Of a DNA stretch of 64,000 nt, positions 42,157 through 50,943 are shown piece by piece. The DNA is from a bacterium. Lineage in GTDB: Bacteria; Planctomycetota; JAFGQW01. How positions within the stretch are numbered: position 1 is the stretch's first letter; every line of letters begins with the position of its first letter. Below the pieces are notes generated by a model. The model ran no database searches, had not been told where the DNA came from, and saw only the letters and a program-made list of their open reading frames with translations. The stretch is from positions 310,001-374,000 of the forward strand of contig JAUHXU010000005.1 of the NCBI GenBank assembly GCA_030426805.1, given 5' to 3'. The position numbers and the translations under genes were made by a program.

Positions 42157-43923
42157 GTGCTCGACCGCGCGCGCGAACACCTGCTCGCGCAACGCACCGA
42201 GGCCGGCCATTGGATCGGCGAGCTGTCGTCCAGTCCACTCTCGACCGCGACCGCGACGTGCGCACTGACCCTCGTCGCCCGCGCCCGGCGCGACGCCGAC
42301 GTCGACCGCCTCGTCGCCGACGGCGTCGCGTGGCTGCGCGCCCACCGCAACGACGACGGCGGCTACGGGGACGCGCCGCGTTGCCCGAGCAATGTGAGCA
42401 CGACGACCCTCGTGTGGGCGACACTCGCGATGCACGACGACGACGCGGCGGCGGCACCGGAAGCATGGCTCCGCGAACGGGTCGGGACACTCGACGCGCG
42501 CTCCCTCGCCCGCGCAATCGGCGAACGCTACGGCGTCGACCGCACGTTCTCGGTGCCGATCCTGACGATGTGCGCGCTCGCCGGCCGTTTCGGCGACGGG
42601 CGTGACGCGTGGGCGGCGATCCCGCGCCTGCCGTTCGAACTCGCCGCACTCCCCCACAAGACGTTTCACATGATCGGCCTGCCGGTCGTCAGCTACGCGC
42701 TACCCGCGCTGATCGCGATCGGTCACGTGCAGCACGCGCGGCGCCCGTCCCCGAACCCGATCGCGCGCCTCGCCCGTGCGGCGACCCGCCGACGCACGCT
42801 CGCGATCCTGCGCGCCATCCAACCCGCGTCCGGCGGATTCCTCGAAGCGGCACCGCTGACGAGCTTCGTCGCGATGAGCCTGGTCGGCGCGGGCGAGGCC
42901 GATCACCCGGTCGTCACGCAAGCGGTCGCGTTCTTGCGCGACACCGTCCGCCCCGACGGCAGCTGGCCGATCGACACGGATCTCGCGACGTGGGTCACGA
43001 CCGGCGCGATCGGTGCGCTCGCGGCGGGCGGCGCGCTCGACGGCGAGGCGAAGCGAACGCTCGCGTCGTGGTTGCTCGCGCAACAGACGCGCGTCGTGCA
43101 CCCGTACACCCGCGCCGCGCCGGGCGGCTGGGCGTGGACCGACCGCAGCGGCGGCGTGCCCGACGCGGACGACACCCCCGGCGCGATGCTCGCGCTGACG
43201 CATCTGCGCGGCGTGGACGATGCGCTCGACACGCATCTCGCCGACGCCGCCGCACGCGGCGCGACGTGGTTGCTCGACCTGCAGAACCGCGACGGCGGCA
43301 TGCCGACGTTCTGTCGCGGCTGGGGCAAGCTGCCGTTCGATCGCAGCAATCCCGACCTGACCGCACACGTCGTGCGCGCCTGGGATGCATGGCGCGACCG
43401 CGTGCCGACGGCGATCGGCCAACGGATCGATCGCGCCCTCGCCCGCGCATCGCGCTATCTGCTCGACGCCCGCCGTACGGACGGCACGTGGGTGCCGCTG
43501 TGGTTCGGCAACCCGTGGACCGACGACGAGGCGAACCCGACGTGGGGCACCGCGCGCGTCCTGCTCGCGGTGCGGTGCTTCGTCGCGCGTGGGATCGACG
43601 TCGAGGCGTGGGAGCAAGCCCGCGCGACCGCGGTCCGCTGGCTCCTCGCCGCACAGCACGACGACGGCGGCGTCGGCGGCGCCCCGGGGATCGCGCCATC
43701 GATCGAGGAGACCGCCGCCACGGTCGACGCGCTCGCGGACGCCCCCGAGCCCGCTGCCCGAACCGCGATCGAGCACGCCTGCACCTGGCTCGCGACGCAC
43801 ACCGACGGCGGCACGCACTTCCCCCCGACCCCGATCGGCCTCTACTTCGCGAAGCTCTGGTATTCCGAGCGCCTCTACCCGGTGATCCACACCGTGGCGG
43901 CGCTCACTCGGGCGCACCGCTGA
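42157..43923 (+). CDS. Squalene-hopene-cyclase-like terpene cyclase
   Basis: 588 residues from GTG 42157, one base after the previous stop (TGACGTG); a TTG at 42148 would add three residues. Alpha/alpha-barrel repeats run throughout: RNDDGGYGDAP, QPASGGFLEAAPLTSF, WLLDLQNRDGGMPTF and AAQHDDGGVGGAPGIAPS. The acid motif DXDD of class II triterpene cyclases is present as PDADDTPGAM (D336-A-D338-D339 from this start), at roughly the right depth for a squalene-hopene cyclase of ~630 residues. LPFELAALPHKTF and the C-terminal IGLYFAKLWYSERLYP match conserved cyclase blocks. Class II chemistry on a polyprene or polyprenyl diphosphate is therefore likely. Its 3' end overlaps the convergent pterin dehydratase by 20 bases. 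Confidence 0.85.
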   Translation: MLDRAREHLLAQRTEAGHWIGELSSSPLSTATATCALTLVARARRDADVDRLVADGVAWLRAHRNDDGGYGDAPRCPSNVSTTTLVWATLAMHDDDAAAAPEAWLRERVGTLDARSLARAIGERYGVDRTFSVPILTMCALAGRFGDGRDAWAAIPRLPFELAALPHKTFHMIGLPVVSYALPALIAIGHVQHARRPSPNPIARLARAATRRRTLAILRAIQPASGGFLEAAPLTSFVAMSLVGAGEADHPVVTQAVAFLRDTVRPDGSWPIDTDLATWVTTGAIGALAAGGALDGEAKRTLASWLLAQQTRVVHPYTRAAPGGWAWTDRSGGVPDADDTPGAMLALTHLRGVDDALDTHLADAAARGATWLLDLQNRDGGMPTFCRGWGKLPFDRSNPDLTAHVVRAWDAWRDRVPTAIGQRIDRALARASRYLLDARRTDGTWVPLWFGNPWTDDEANPTWGTARVLLAVRCFVARGIDVEAWEQARATAVRWLLAAQHDDGGVGGAPGIAPSIEETAATVDALADAPEPAARTAIEHACTWLATHTDGGTHFPPTPIGLYFAKLWYSERLYPVIHTVAALTRAHR

Positions 43924-44206
43924 CCAGCGCGTCGATCTCCGCGGCCAGCGCGGTGTCGCGCTCGGTGATGCCGCCCGACTCGTGGGTGGACAGACGGATC
44001 GTCACCCGCTTGTAAACGTTTGACCACTCGGGGTGGTGGTTCGCGCGTTCGGCGAGCAACGCGACGCGCGTCATGAAGCCGAAGGCCTCGACGAAGTCCG
44101 TGAGCGTGAATTCACGCTGCAGCGCACCGTCGACGACGCGCCAGCCGTTCAGGCGTGAAACGGCCGCGTCGACGGCTTCAGTGGAGAGTAGCGCGGGTCC
44201 GGCCAT
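43904..44206 (-). CDS. phhB: 4a-hydroxytetrahydrobiopterin dehydratase (pterin-4a-carbinolamine dehydratase)
   Basis: 100 residues from ATG 44206, with GAGGAGGT five bases upstream. The family core is evident: LNGWRVVDGALQREFTLTDF, FGFMTRVALLAERANHHPEW (H-H-P-E-W active-site motif) and RVTIRLSTHESGGITERD. The enzyme dehydrates 4a-hydroxytetrahydropterin made by aromatic amino acid hydroxylases or recycles pterins in related cofactor routes; it is cytosolic. No hydroxylase gene lies in the window. It overlaps the terpene cyclase tail by 20 bases on the opposite strand and is divergent from the cytochrome gene. Confidence 0.95.
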   Translation of the reverse strand: MAGPALLSTEAVDAAVSRLNGWRVVDGALQREFTLTDFVEAFGFMTRVALLAERANHHPEWSNVYKRVTIRLSTHESGGITERDTALAAEIDALVSGAPE

Positions 44207-44219
44207 CGAGCACCTCCTC

Positions 44220-44242
44220 GTATCGTGACGTCGAGACGATAC
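44220..44242. promoter_or_regulatory. Inverted repeat GTATCGT-n9-ACGATAC in a divergent promoter region
   Basis: Seven-base arms at 44220-44226 and 44236-44242 flank nine bases. A third copy of GTATCGT lies at 44294-44300. Both genes flanking this region (phhB and the tetraheme gene) could be controlled here. Alternatively the TATCGT cores serve as -10 elements, the one at 44295-44300 having TTGCGC 18 bases upstream. Confidence 0.35.
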
Positions 44243-44358
44243 CACGCGCGCGTCTCGCGAGGAGAACGCATTGCGCGACGAGCGGCCGACCGGGTATCGT
44301 GGGTTGCACGAAGAAGCGTCCGCCCACGGAGCGGGCATCGGTGAAGGGTAGGCGAGCC

Positions 44359-47199
44359 ATGGGCAAGCGAAGCGTTATCGCGCTCGTCGCGACCGTCGCG
44401 GCCGGGCTGATCGGCGGGTGTAAGCAGCAGGGTGAGTCGACCGGCATCGTCGGCGAGGGCGATGCGCCGATGATCGGCACGCACTTTCGGCACGCCGCGA
44501 TCGCGAGCGGCGAGACCTCGATCGGCGACACACTCGCGCACGGCCGGATGCTCTTCGCCGCGAACTTCAACTCGCTCGACGGCGCCGGGCGGCCGGAGTC
44601 GACCGGTACCAGCGGATCGCGCCCACCGCGCACCGCGCCCGAGAACGCGAACCGGATCTCCGGCCCCGACGCGAACTCGTGCATGGGGTGCCACGGCGTG
44701 CCGCGCATCGGCGGCGGTGGTGACAACGTCGCGAACGTCTTCGTGCTCGCGCAGGCGTTTCCCCACGTGAACTTCGACGGCGGCCCCGGCGACAACTTCC
44801 AAACGCTGACCCTCGACAGCGTCGGCAACGAACGGACGACGCTCGGCATGTTCGGCTCGGGCTACGTCGAACTGCTCGCCCGCGAGATGACGGTCGACCT
44901 GCACGCCATTCGCGACGCCGCACGCGCGACAGCGATCCGCAACTCCGCGCCCGCGACGCGCCAGCTCATCACGAAGGGCGTGTCGTTCGGACGGATCACG
45001 GCCCACCCCGGCGGCAACCTCGACACGTCGGCGGTCGAGGGCATCGACGCCGACCTGATCGTCAAGCCGTTCCACCAAAAGGGCGTCGTCGTGTCGCTCC
45101 GCGAGTTCACGAACAACGCGATGAACCACCACCACGGGATGCAGTCGGGCGAGCGGTTCGGCGTCGGGATCGACGCGGACAACGACGGCCACGTCGACGA
45201 GGCGACGGCCGGCGACATCACCGCCCTGACGCTCTTCCAGGCCACGCTCGCCGCACCCGGTCGCGTGCTGCCACAGGACGCCGGCGCCGCGGCCGCGGTC
45301 GCTCGCGGCGAGGCGCTGTTCGCCCGCTCGATCGTCAACGGCGGGATCGCGTGCAACGACTGTCACCGCAACGACCTGATGCTGCAGGACCCGGTCTACA
45401 CCGAACCGAACCCGTTCAATCCGGCGGGCAACCTGCGCCCCGCGGACGTCGCCGCACCGATCCGGATCGACCTGACGCAGGTCGGGGAGCAGCCGCGACT
45501 GCCGCGCGAGACGTCGGGCGCCGTCCGCGTGCCGCTATACTCCGACTTGAAGCGCCACGACATGGGGCCCGGGCTCGCCGAAGCGAACGTGCAGGCCGGC
45601 GTCCCGACGACCCACTTCCTGACGAAGAAGCTCTGGGGGTTCGCGAACGAGCCGCCGTACATGCACCACGGTCGCGCGACGACGATCGCCGAGGCCATTC
45701 TGATGCACGGCGGTGAAGCGCAGGCGTCACGCGATGCGTTCGCCGCGCTGTCGGCGACCGACCAAGCCGCGGTCACCGAGTTCCTGAAGTCGCTGCAAGT
45801 GCTGCCCGACGGAACGACGACGACCCAAATCACGGCGCCGTTCTCGGGCGTCATCGGCGACGCGCCGACGGTGTTGACCCACCTCGACCAGCAGGACATC
45901 GACGCCGGCCGCATTCCGATCGCGAGCCTCGCGGCGACCGGCGCGCAGATCTTCGGCGCGAGCTTCAACACGCTCGACGGCGCTGGACGGCCAGAATCGA
46001 CCGGCACCGGACTGCCGCGCGATCGCCGGGTCGCGCCGGAGAACTTCAACCGCGTGTCGGGCCCCGACGCGAACTCGTGCAAGGGGTGCCACAACCAGCC
46101 GCGCATCGGCGGCGGCGGCGAGAACGTCGCGAACGTCTTCGTGCTCGCCCAGGCGTTTCCGCACGTGAACTTCGACCAGGGCGCCGGCGACGACTTCCTC
46201 AATCTCGCGCTCGACTCGGTCGGCAACGAACGCAACACGCTCGGGATGTGGGGCTCCGGCTACATCGAGTTGCTCGCGCGCGAGATGACCGCCGACCTGC
46301 ACGCGATCCGCGACGCGGCACTGACCCAGGCGCGCGCCGAGCGGCGCAACGTCACCGTGCCGCTCGACACGAAGGACGTGAACTTCGGAACGCTCACCGC
46401 CCGGCCCGACGGGACGCTCTTCGCCGGCGACGTCGAAGGCGTTGACGCCGATCTGATCGTCAAGCCGTTCCACCAGAAGGGCGTCGTCGTGTCGCTCCGC
46501 GAGTTCACGAACAACGCGATGAACCACCACCACGGCATCCAGACGCGCGAGCGCTTCGGCCCGGGCCTGGACGCCGACAAGGACGGTCACGTCGACGAGT
46601 TGACCGAGGGCGACGTCACCGCGGTGACGGTGTTCCAGGCGTTGATGGCGGTGCCCGGCATCGTGCCGGCGCGCGACTCCGCCGATGCAGCCGCGCGCTC
46701 GGAGGGCGCACGCGTGTTCGACTCCGTCGGCTGTGCGCAGTGCCACCGCCCCCACCTCGTGCTGCGCAGCCCGGTGTTCACGGAGCCGAATCCGTACAAT
46801 CCCCCGGGCAACCTGCTGCCGCAGCACGTGTCTCGCCCGCTCTCGATCGACTTGACGACGAACGGCGATGCGCCGCGACTGCCGCGCGAACCCGACGGCT
46901 CCGTGCTCGTGCCGGCGTTTACCGACCTGAAGCGCCACGACATGGGCCCCCGCATGGCCGAGGCGCGCGTGCAAGCCGGCGTGCCGACGAGCGAGTTCAT
47001 CACTCGCAAGCTGTGGGGATTCGCGAGCGAACCGCCGTTCATGCACCACGGCCGCGCGACGACGATTCGCGAAGCGATCGACATGCACGGTGGCGACGCC
47101 CAGGAGGTGCGCGACGCGTTCTTCCGGCTGTCACCCAACGTGCAGAACTGCGTGATCGACTACCTCAAGTCGATGCAGATCCTCCCCGAGCGCCCCTGA
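44359..47199 (+). CDS. Tetraheme lipoprotein: tandem duplication of a diheme oxidoreductase-like cytochrome
   Basis: 946 residues. The N terminus LVATVAAGLIGGC gives a lipoprotein signal with Cys at about residue 21. Four CxxCH heme sites are present: C108-MG-C-H, C332-ND-C-H, C574-KG-C-H and C792-AQ-C-H. The protein is two copies of one ~460-residue unit; copy landmarks recur almost verbatim, for example RIGGGG.NVANVFVLAQAF, DLIVKPFHQKGVVVSLRE and FTNNAMNHHHG. Each unit resembles the di-heme oxidoreductase/putative peroxidase family (DHOR-like). It is expected on the outer face of the membrane or the outer membrane as a redox lipoprotein. AAGGGTAGG precedes the ATG. No partner gene for maturation is visible nearby. 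Confidence 0.9.
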   Translation: MGKRSVIALVATVAAGLIGGCKQQGESTGIVGEGDAPMIGTHFRHAAIASGETSIGDTLAHGRMLFAANFNSLDGAGRPESTGTSGSRPPRTAPENANRISGPDANSCMGCHGVPRIGGGGDNVANVFVLAQAFPHVNFDGGPGDNFQTLTLDSVGNERTTLGMFGSGYVELLAREMTVDLHAIRDAARATAIRNSAPATRQLITKGVSFGRITAHPGGNLDTSAVEGIDADLIVKPFHQKGVVVSLREFTNNAMNHHHGMQSGERFGVGIDADNDGHVDEATAGDITALTLFQATLAAPGRVLPQDAGAAAAVARGEALFARSIVNGGIACNDCHRNDLMLQDPVYTEPNPFNPAGNLRPADVAAPIRIDLTQVGEQPRLPRETSGAVRVPLYSDLKRHDMGPGLAEANVQAGVPTTHFLTKKLWGFANEPPYMHHGRATTIAEAILMHGGEAQASRDAFAALSATDQAAVTEFLKSLQVLPDGTTTTQITAPFSGVIGDAPTVLTHLDQQDIDAGRIPIASLAATGAQIFGASFNTLDGAGRPESTGTGLPRDRRVAPENFNRVSGPDANSCKGCHNQPRIGGGGENVANVFVLAQAFPHVNFDQGAGDDFLNLALDSVGNERNTLGMWGSGYIELLAREMTADLHAIRDAALTQARAERRNVTVPLDTKDVNFGTLTARPDGTLFAGDVEGVDADLIVKPFHQKGVVVSLREFTNNAMNHHHGIQTRERFGPGLDADKDGHVDELTEGDVTAVTVFQALMAVPGIVPARDSADAAARSEGARVFDSVGCAQCHRPHLVLRSPVFTEPNPYNPPGNLLPQHVSRPLSIDLTTNGDAPRLPREPDGSVLVPAFTDLKRHDMGPRMAEARVQAGVPTSEFITRKLWGFASEPPFMHHGRATTIREAIDMHGGDAQEVRDAFFRLSPNVQNCVIDYLKSMQILPERP

Positions 47200-47223
47200 C
47201 CCGCCGAACTGTCCCTCAGCCGT

Positions 47224-47790
47224 TCAGCGCGACAGCAGGGTGTAGGTCTTCTCGAAGCGCTCCATCGCGCGGGCGCGGGCTTTCTCGGCGGCGGCGTGGG
47301 TCAGGTCGAGGGCGGTGGCGATCTCGTCGGTCGATCGCTGTTCTCGCACGAGCTGGACGATCGTCCGATCGCGGTCGGAGAGCACTTCGAGCGCCTGGAC
47401 CGCGAGGAGCAACCGTTCCCGGCGCTCGGCGAACGTCGACGGGCCGGTCAGTGCACCGGACGGGTCGATGCCGGCGTCGGGCGAGCGGGTCGCCCCGCCG
47501 GTCGAGATCCGCAGCATCGCGCCGGCGTTGCGCTTCTGCGCCGACCAGTAGGCCTGGCGTTTCGCGATGTGCCGACGCACGACCTGCCGCGCCCAGCCGA
47601 GGAACGCCGCCTCCCCCTCGTAGGTGAAGCGATCCGCCGCGCGAAGCGCATGCAACTGCACGCCCTGCGCCAAGTCCTCGGCGGTCTCGTAGCGCAACAG
47701 GCCACCGCCGAGTTGACCCGCGATACGCTCGATCGTGACGCGATGCGTCACCAACAGGTCCTCGAGTCGTGGTGTGCCCGATCCGCTCAT
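47224..47790 (-). CDS. RNA polymerase sigma factor, ECF-like
   Basis: 188 residues from ATG 47790, overlapping the kinase stop by four bases (ATGA). Region 2 is seen as YETAEDLAQGVQLHALRAAD and FLGWARQVVRRHIAKRQAYW; region 4 as ALEVLSDRDRTIVQLVREQR, STDEIATALDLTHAAAEKAR. It is directly coupled to the large Ser/Thr kinase/FGE gene upstream, which suggests that kinase signalling adjusts this sigma factor. The C-terminal helix-turn-helix is slightly diverged from classic ECF pattern. It converges on the cytochrome gene 24 bases away. Confidence 0.85.
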   Translation of the reverse strand: MSGSGTPRLEDLLVTHRVTIERIAGQLGGGLLRYETAEDLAQGVQLHALRAADRFTYEGEAAFLGWARQVVRRHIAKRQAYWSAQKRNAGAMLRISTGGATRSPDAGIDPSGALTGPSTFAERRERLLLAVQALEVLSDRDRTIVQLVREQRSTDEIATALDLTHAAAEKARARAMERFEKTYTLLSR

Positions 47791-50700
47791 CGCTGCTCGC
47801 TGTCCGACACGATGTCGACCACCAATCGGAAACCGTTCGCCGACTCGGTCTGCTCCGGGCCGACGACGAATCGCGCGCTCACCTCGAACGACCCCGGCAG
47901 CACCCCGCCGACCATGCCGCCCCGGCAGATGCGGATCTGCGCCTCCGGGCGATCGTCGCACCACTCGAGCACGCCACCGCTCAGATCGTAGACGCCGTAG
48001 ACCGAGACGTCGACCGGATGGCGACCGGGGCGACTGAACGCCATGCCACCGGGCTTTGCGAAGCGTCCGCCGACCCAGTGCGGCATGAAGTCGTTGCCGA
48101 ACACGAACCGACGACCGTCGACGCCGCGCGCGGCCTTCTCCCATTCGAGCTCGGTCGGCAGCCGATACCGGTAGGGTTTGCCGTCCGCCTTCGCGCGCGC
48201 GGTGAGCCAACGCGCGTAGTCGACCGCGTCGTTCCACGACACGCCGTTGACCGCGAACCCGGCGAGCGACTCGGGCAGTGCGTAGGTACCGTCCGCCTGC
48301 CGATGGGACGCCCACGTGCCGCCGCGGTAGAGCGTCACGGTATTGCGCGGGTAGTAGCGCGGCCGCTCCGCGTCCCGGATGCGGACCTGTGTCGCGGGAT
48401 CGTTCAGGAAGCGGACGTAGTCCCCACGCGTGACCTCGAACCGCTGGATCCAGAAGCCGTCGACAGTCGCGACGTGCTCGGGCTGCGGCGTCCACGCGGC
48501 ATTCGGCGACGCGCCCGTGCGAAACGGTCCGCCTGGGATGAACGCGAAACCGGACGGCGCGGCGCCCGCTTCGTGCAAGACCGCGTCGATCTCGTGCGTC
48601 CGCCCCGGTTCGATCGTGAACGCGATCCGCTGCTCGAGGCACCCCGGCGCCGACACGAGCGCGACGTAGCTCCCCGCCGGCAGCGTGTCCACGTCGCAGG
48701 GCGTCACGCCGAGACGAGACGCAGCCGACCGATCGAACGGCGTCGACGTGTTCGCGACCGGTGTGCCGGGATCGCACGACGCCGTGTCCGCGACCCCGTT
48801 GCGCACGCGCGTCACCGGGATCGGCTCCGCCGCGTCGGCGACGAGATCGTCCGGCTCGGCGAAGACGCGGGCGAGCGGCACCGCGCTCGGCAACGCGATG
48901 TCGATCGGCTCACCGTCTCGGCGCAGCACCAGTTCGCTCGTGTCCTTGCCCCGCACGGCCTCGGCGAGCTCACCGTAGGTGTGCACGGCAACGCCGTTGA
49001 CCGAGACGAGCCGATCGAACGGCTCGACGCCGCGGCCGCCGCGTGACGCGAACAGGCCACCGGCCACCGGCTCGCCCGCCACGTGCGTGATCAGGTCGCC
49101 GGTCTCCAGGGCACCCCGACCCGAGCGCACCTCGAGCGCGAACGCATCGACGCGCACGGAGCCCGGACCGCGGAACGGCACGGCGACGAGGCGCCGCTCG
49201 CCGTCGGGATAGACCGTATTGGCCGGCCGCTGGGCGAACAGGTGAACGGTCGCGCCGGTCGGCGTCGAACGAAGCCGCAGCGCACCCCGCGGGTCGAGTT
49301 CGTCTCGGAACGCGCCGTCGCGGTCGTGCTCGCGGGCCAGCGATCGGAACGCATCCGCCTCGGCGGCGCGCCCCCGATCTCGCGCCTCGCGCCAGCGCGC
49401 GACGTAGAGGCGTGCGCGCGTCGCGTCGAGCCGCTCGGCCGACGCGCCGAGGCGTTCGGCCTCGCGGAGCGCGTCGATCGCGGCGAAGAACCGCGACGTC
49501 GCACGCGCATCGTCGCGCTCCACCGACGACCGACTCTCGCGAAGCGCGACGCGATCGGCCGGCGGAAGCCACCGGCTGACGACCGCGGCTTCGAGTCGCT
49601 CGACGGTCTCCCGGTGGGCGCGCGCATCGACGCGTGCGGCCGTGTAGTCGTCGGTCGCGGTGCGCGCGGCGTCGAGTCGCGCTTCGATCGCCGCCAGCCG
49701 CTCGCGCTCCCGCTCGCTTCGCTGCGCGACGAGCAGCACCACGAACGCGACGACCGCAGCGAGTGCGACCAACGCCCCACCCGTGAGCCCGGGTCGGCGG
49801 CGCATCGCCCGTGCGAAGCGCCGCGGCCACGCCTCCGGTCGCGCGGCGATCGGTCGCAACTCGCGGATCGCCTCGAGATCGTCGGCCAGGGCCGCGGCGC
49901 TCGGGTAGCGGTGCGCGATGTCCTTCGCCATCGCGGTGAGGATCACGGTGTCGAGATCGCGCGGCACGTCCTTGCGGAGCTTGCCGGGGCGCACCGGATC
50001 GCCGGTCAGGATCGCGTGGAACAGGCGCTCACCGCTCTCGCCGGAGAACGGCACGTCGGCTGCGACGGTCTCGTAGAGCGCGGCCCCGAGGCTGTAGACG
50101 TCGGTCGTCGGCGCACTCCACCCGGCCGTCCCGCGCACCTGCTCGGGCGACGCGTAGAACGGCGTGCCGGTGAACACGCCCGACTGCGTCAGCGTCGCCT
50201 GATCGTCGAGCTGTGCGAGACCGAAGTCGAGCAGGATCGCGCGGCCGTCCTCGGCGATGCAGATGTTCGACGGCTTGACGTCGCGGTGCACGATGCCGGC
50301 CCCGTGGACCGCGTCGAGCGCGCGCGCTATCTGCGCGAACCAGTCGATCGCTTGGGTGACCGGAATCGCCTCGCGTCGCGCGATCCGACGATCGAGCCCC
50401 TCGCCGCGCACCTCCTCCATCGCGAGGTAGAGGTATCCGTCGGCCTCGCCGACCGCGTGAATCGTCACGAGGTTCGGGTGCTGGACACGGGCCAGCGCCT
50501 CCGCTTCGCGGCGAAAGCGCGCACGGGCCGATGGGGACGCGGCACGGTCGGGGCGGATCAACTTCAGCGCGACCGTCCGCCCGAGCGACACCTGCTCCGC
50601 GCGGAAGACGCGCCCCATCCCGCCCTCACCGAGCGGTGCGAGAAGCCGGAAGTCGCCGATCATCGACGGGGTCTCGCCGCTGTCCGCACGACCGCCGTCC

Positions 50701-50855
50701 CGCGACGTCGACGCCATGTTGCGCTGCAAGGTCGACAGCCGGCGCTTCAAGTCGTCGGATGCGCCGTGGCGGCGGCAGTAGTCGTCGACCGGTTCGGCGG
50801 AACCGTCGAGCGCGGCGTTCAGGTAGGCGTCGAAGAGCGCGTCGTCATCCGGCAC
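47787..50855 (-). CDS. Ser/Thr kinase receptor with TM helix, PDZ-like and FGE-sulfatase-like domains
   Basis: 1022 residues from GTG 50855 (GGAAGGA upstream); a start at 50930 would add 25. Kinase features: LGEGGMGRVFRAEQ, TVALKLIRP, HRDVKPSNI, LDFGLAQ and YASPEQVRG. One TM helix (LTGGALVALAAVVAFVVLLVA) lies near residue 390. Outside it a PEGA/Ser-rich region (LRLRSTPTGATVHLF) and a PDZ-like unit (GVEPFDRLVSVNGVAVHTY, ELAEAVRGKDTSELVLRRDG) precede a C-terminal FGE-like domain (FIPGGPFRTG, RFEVTRGDYVRF, LPTELEWEKAARG, GVYDLSGGVLEWCDD, RICRGGMVGG). The FGE active-site cysteine pair is not evident. The stop overlaps the sigma factor start, so receptor and sigma factor are co-translated. Likely a surface sensor acting through phosphorylation. 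Confidence 0.9.
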   Translation of the reverse strand: MPDDDALFDAYLNAALDGSAEPVDDYCRRHGASDDLKRRLSTLQRNMASTSRDGGRADSGETPSMIGDFRLLAPLGEGGMGRVFRAEQVSLGRTVALKLIRPDRAASPSARARFRREAEALARVQHPNLVTIHAVGEADGYLYLAMEEVRGEGLDRRIARREAIPVTQAIDWFAQIARALDAVHGAGIVHRDVKPSNICIAEDGRAILLDFGLAQLDDQATLTQSGVFTGTPFYASPEQVRGTAGWSAPTTDVYSLGAALYETVAADVPFSGESGERLFHAILTGDPVRPGKLRKDVPRDLDTVILTAMAKDIAHRYPSAAALADDLEAIRELRPIAARPEAWPRRFARAMRRRPGLTGGALVALAAVVAFVVLLVAQRSERERERLAAIEARLDAARTATDDYTAARVDARAHRETVERLEAAVVSRWLPPADRVALRESRSSVERDDARATSRFFAAIDALREAERLGASAERLDATRARLYVARWREARDRGRAAEADAFRSLAREHDRDGAFRDELDPRGALRLRSTPTGATVHLFAQRPANTVYPDGERRLVAVPFRGPGSVRVDAFALEVRSGRGALETGDLITHVAGEPVAGGLFASRGGRGVEPFDRLVSVNGVAVHTYGELAEAVRGKDTSELVLRRDGEPIDIALPSAVPLARVFAEPDDLVADAAEPIPVTRVRNGVADTASCDPGTPVANTSTPFDRSAASRLGVTPCDVDTLPAGSYVALVSAPGCLEQRIAFTIEPGRTHEIDAVLHEAGAAPSGFAFIPGGPFRTGASPNAAWTPQPEHVATVDGFWIQRFEVTRGDYVRFLNDPATQVRIRDAERPRYYPRNTVTLYRGGTWASHRQADGTYALPESLAGFAVNGVSWNDAVDYARWLTARAKADGKPYRYRLPTELEWEKAARGVDGRRFVFGNDFMPHWVGGRFAKPGGMAFSRPGRHPVDVSVYGVYDLSGGVLEWCDDRPEAQIRICRGGMVGGVLPGSFEVSARFVVGPEQTESANGFRLVVDIVSDSEQR

Positions 50856-50943
50856 GGCGTGGGTCCTTCCCGCAACGGAGAATGCCCGCGCGGTCCGTTC
50901 ACGATACGGGGCTGCGCGGGCCGAGGTCAACGAAGGGTTCGTG

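Noticed and set aside
39499..43923. Hopanoid biosynthesis cluster
   Set aside because: A cyclase-like gene and a radical SAM gene are present but no squalene synthase, desaturase or hopanoid tailoring gene is seen, and the cyclase is shorter than typical SHC with an extra partner.
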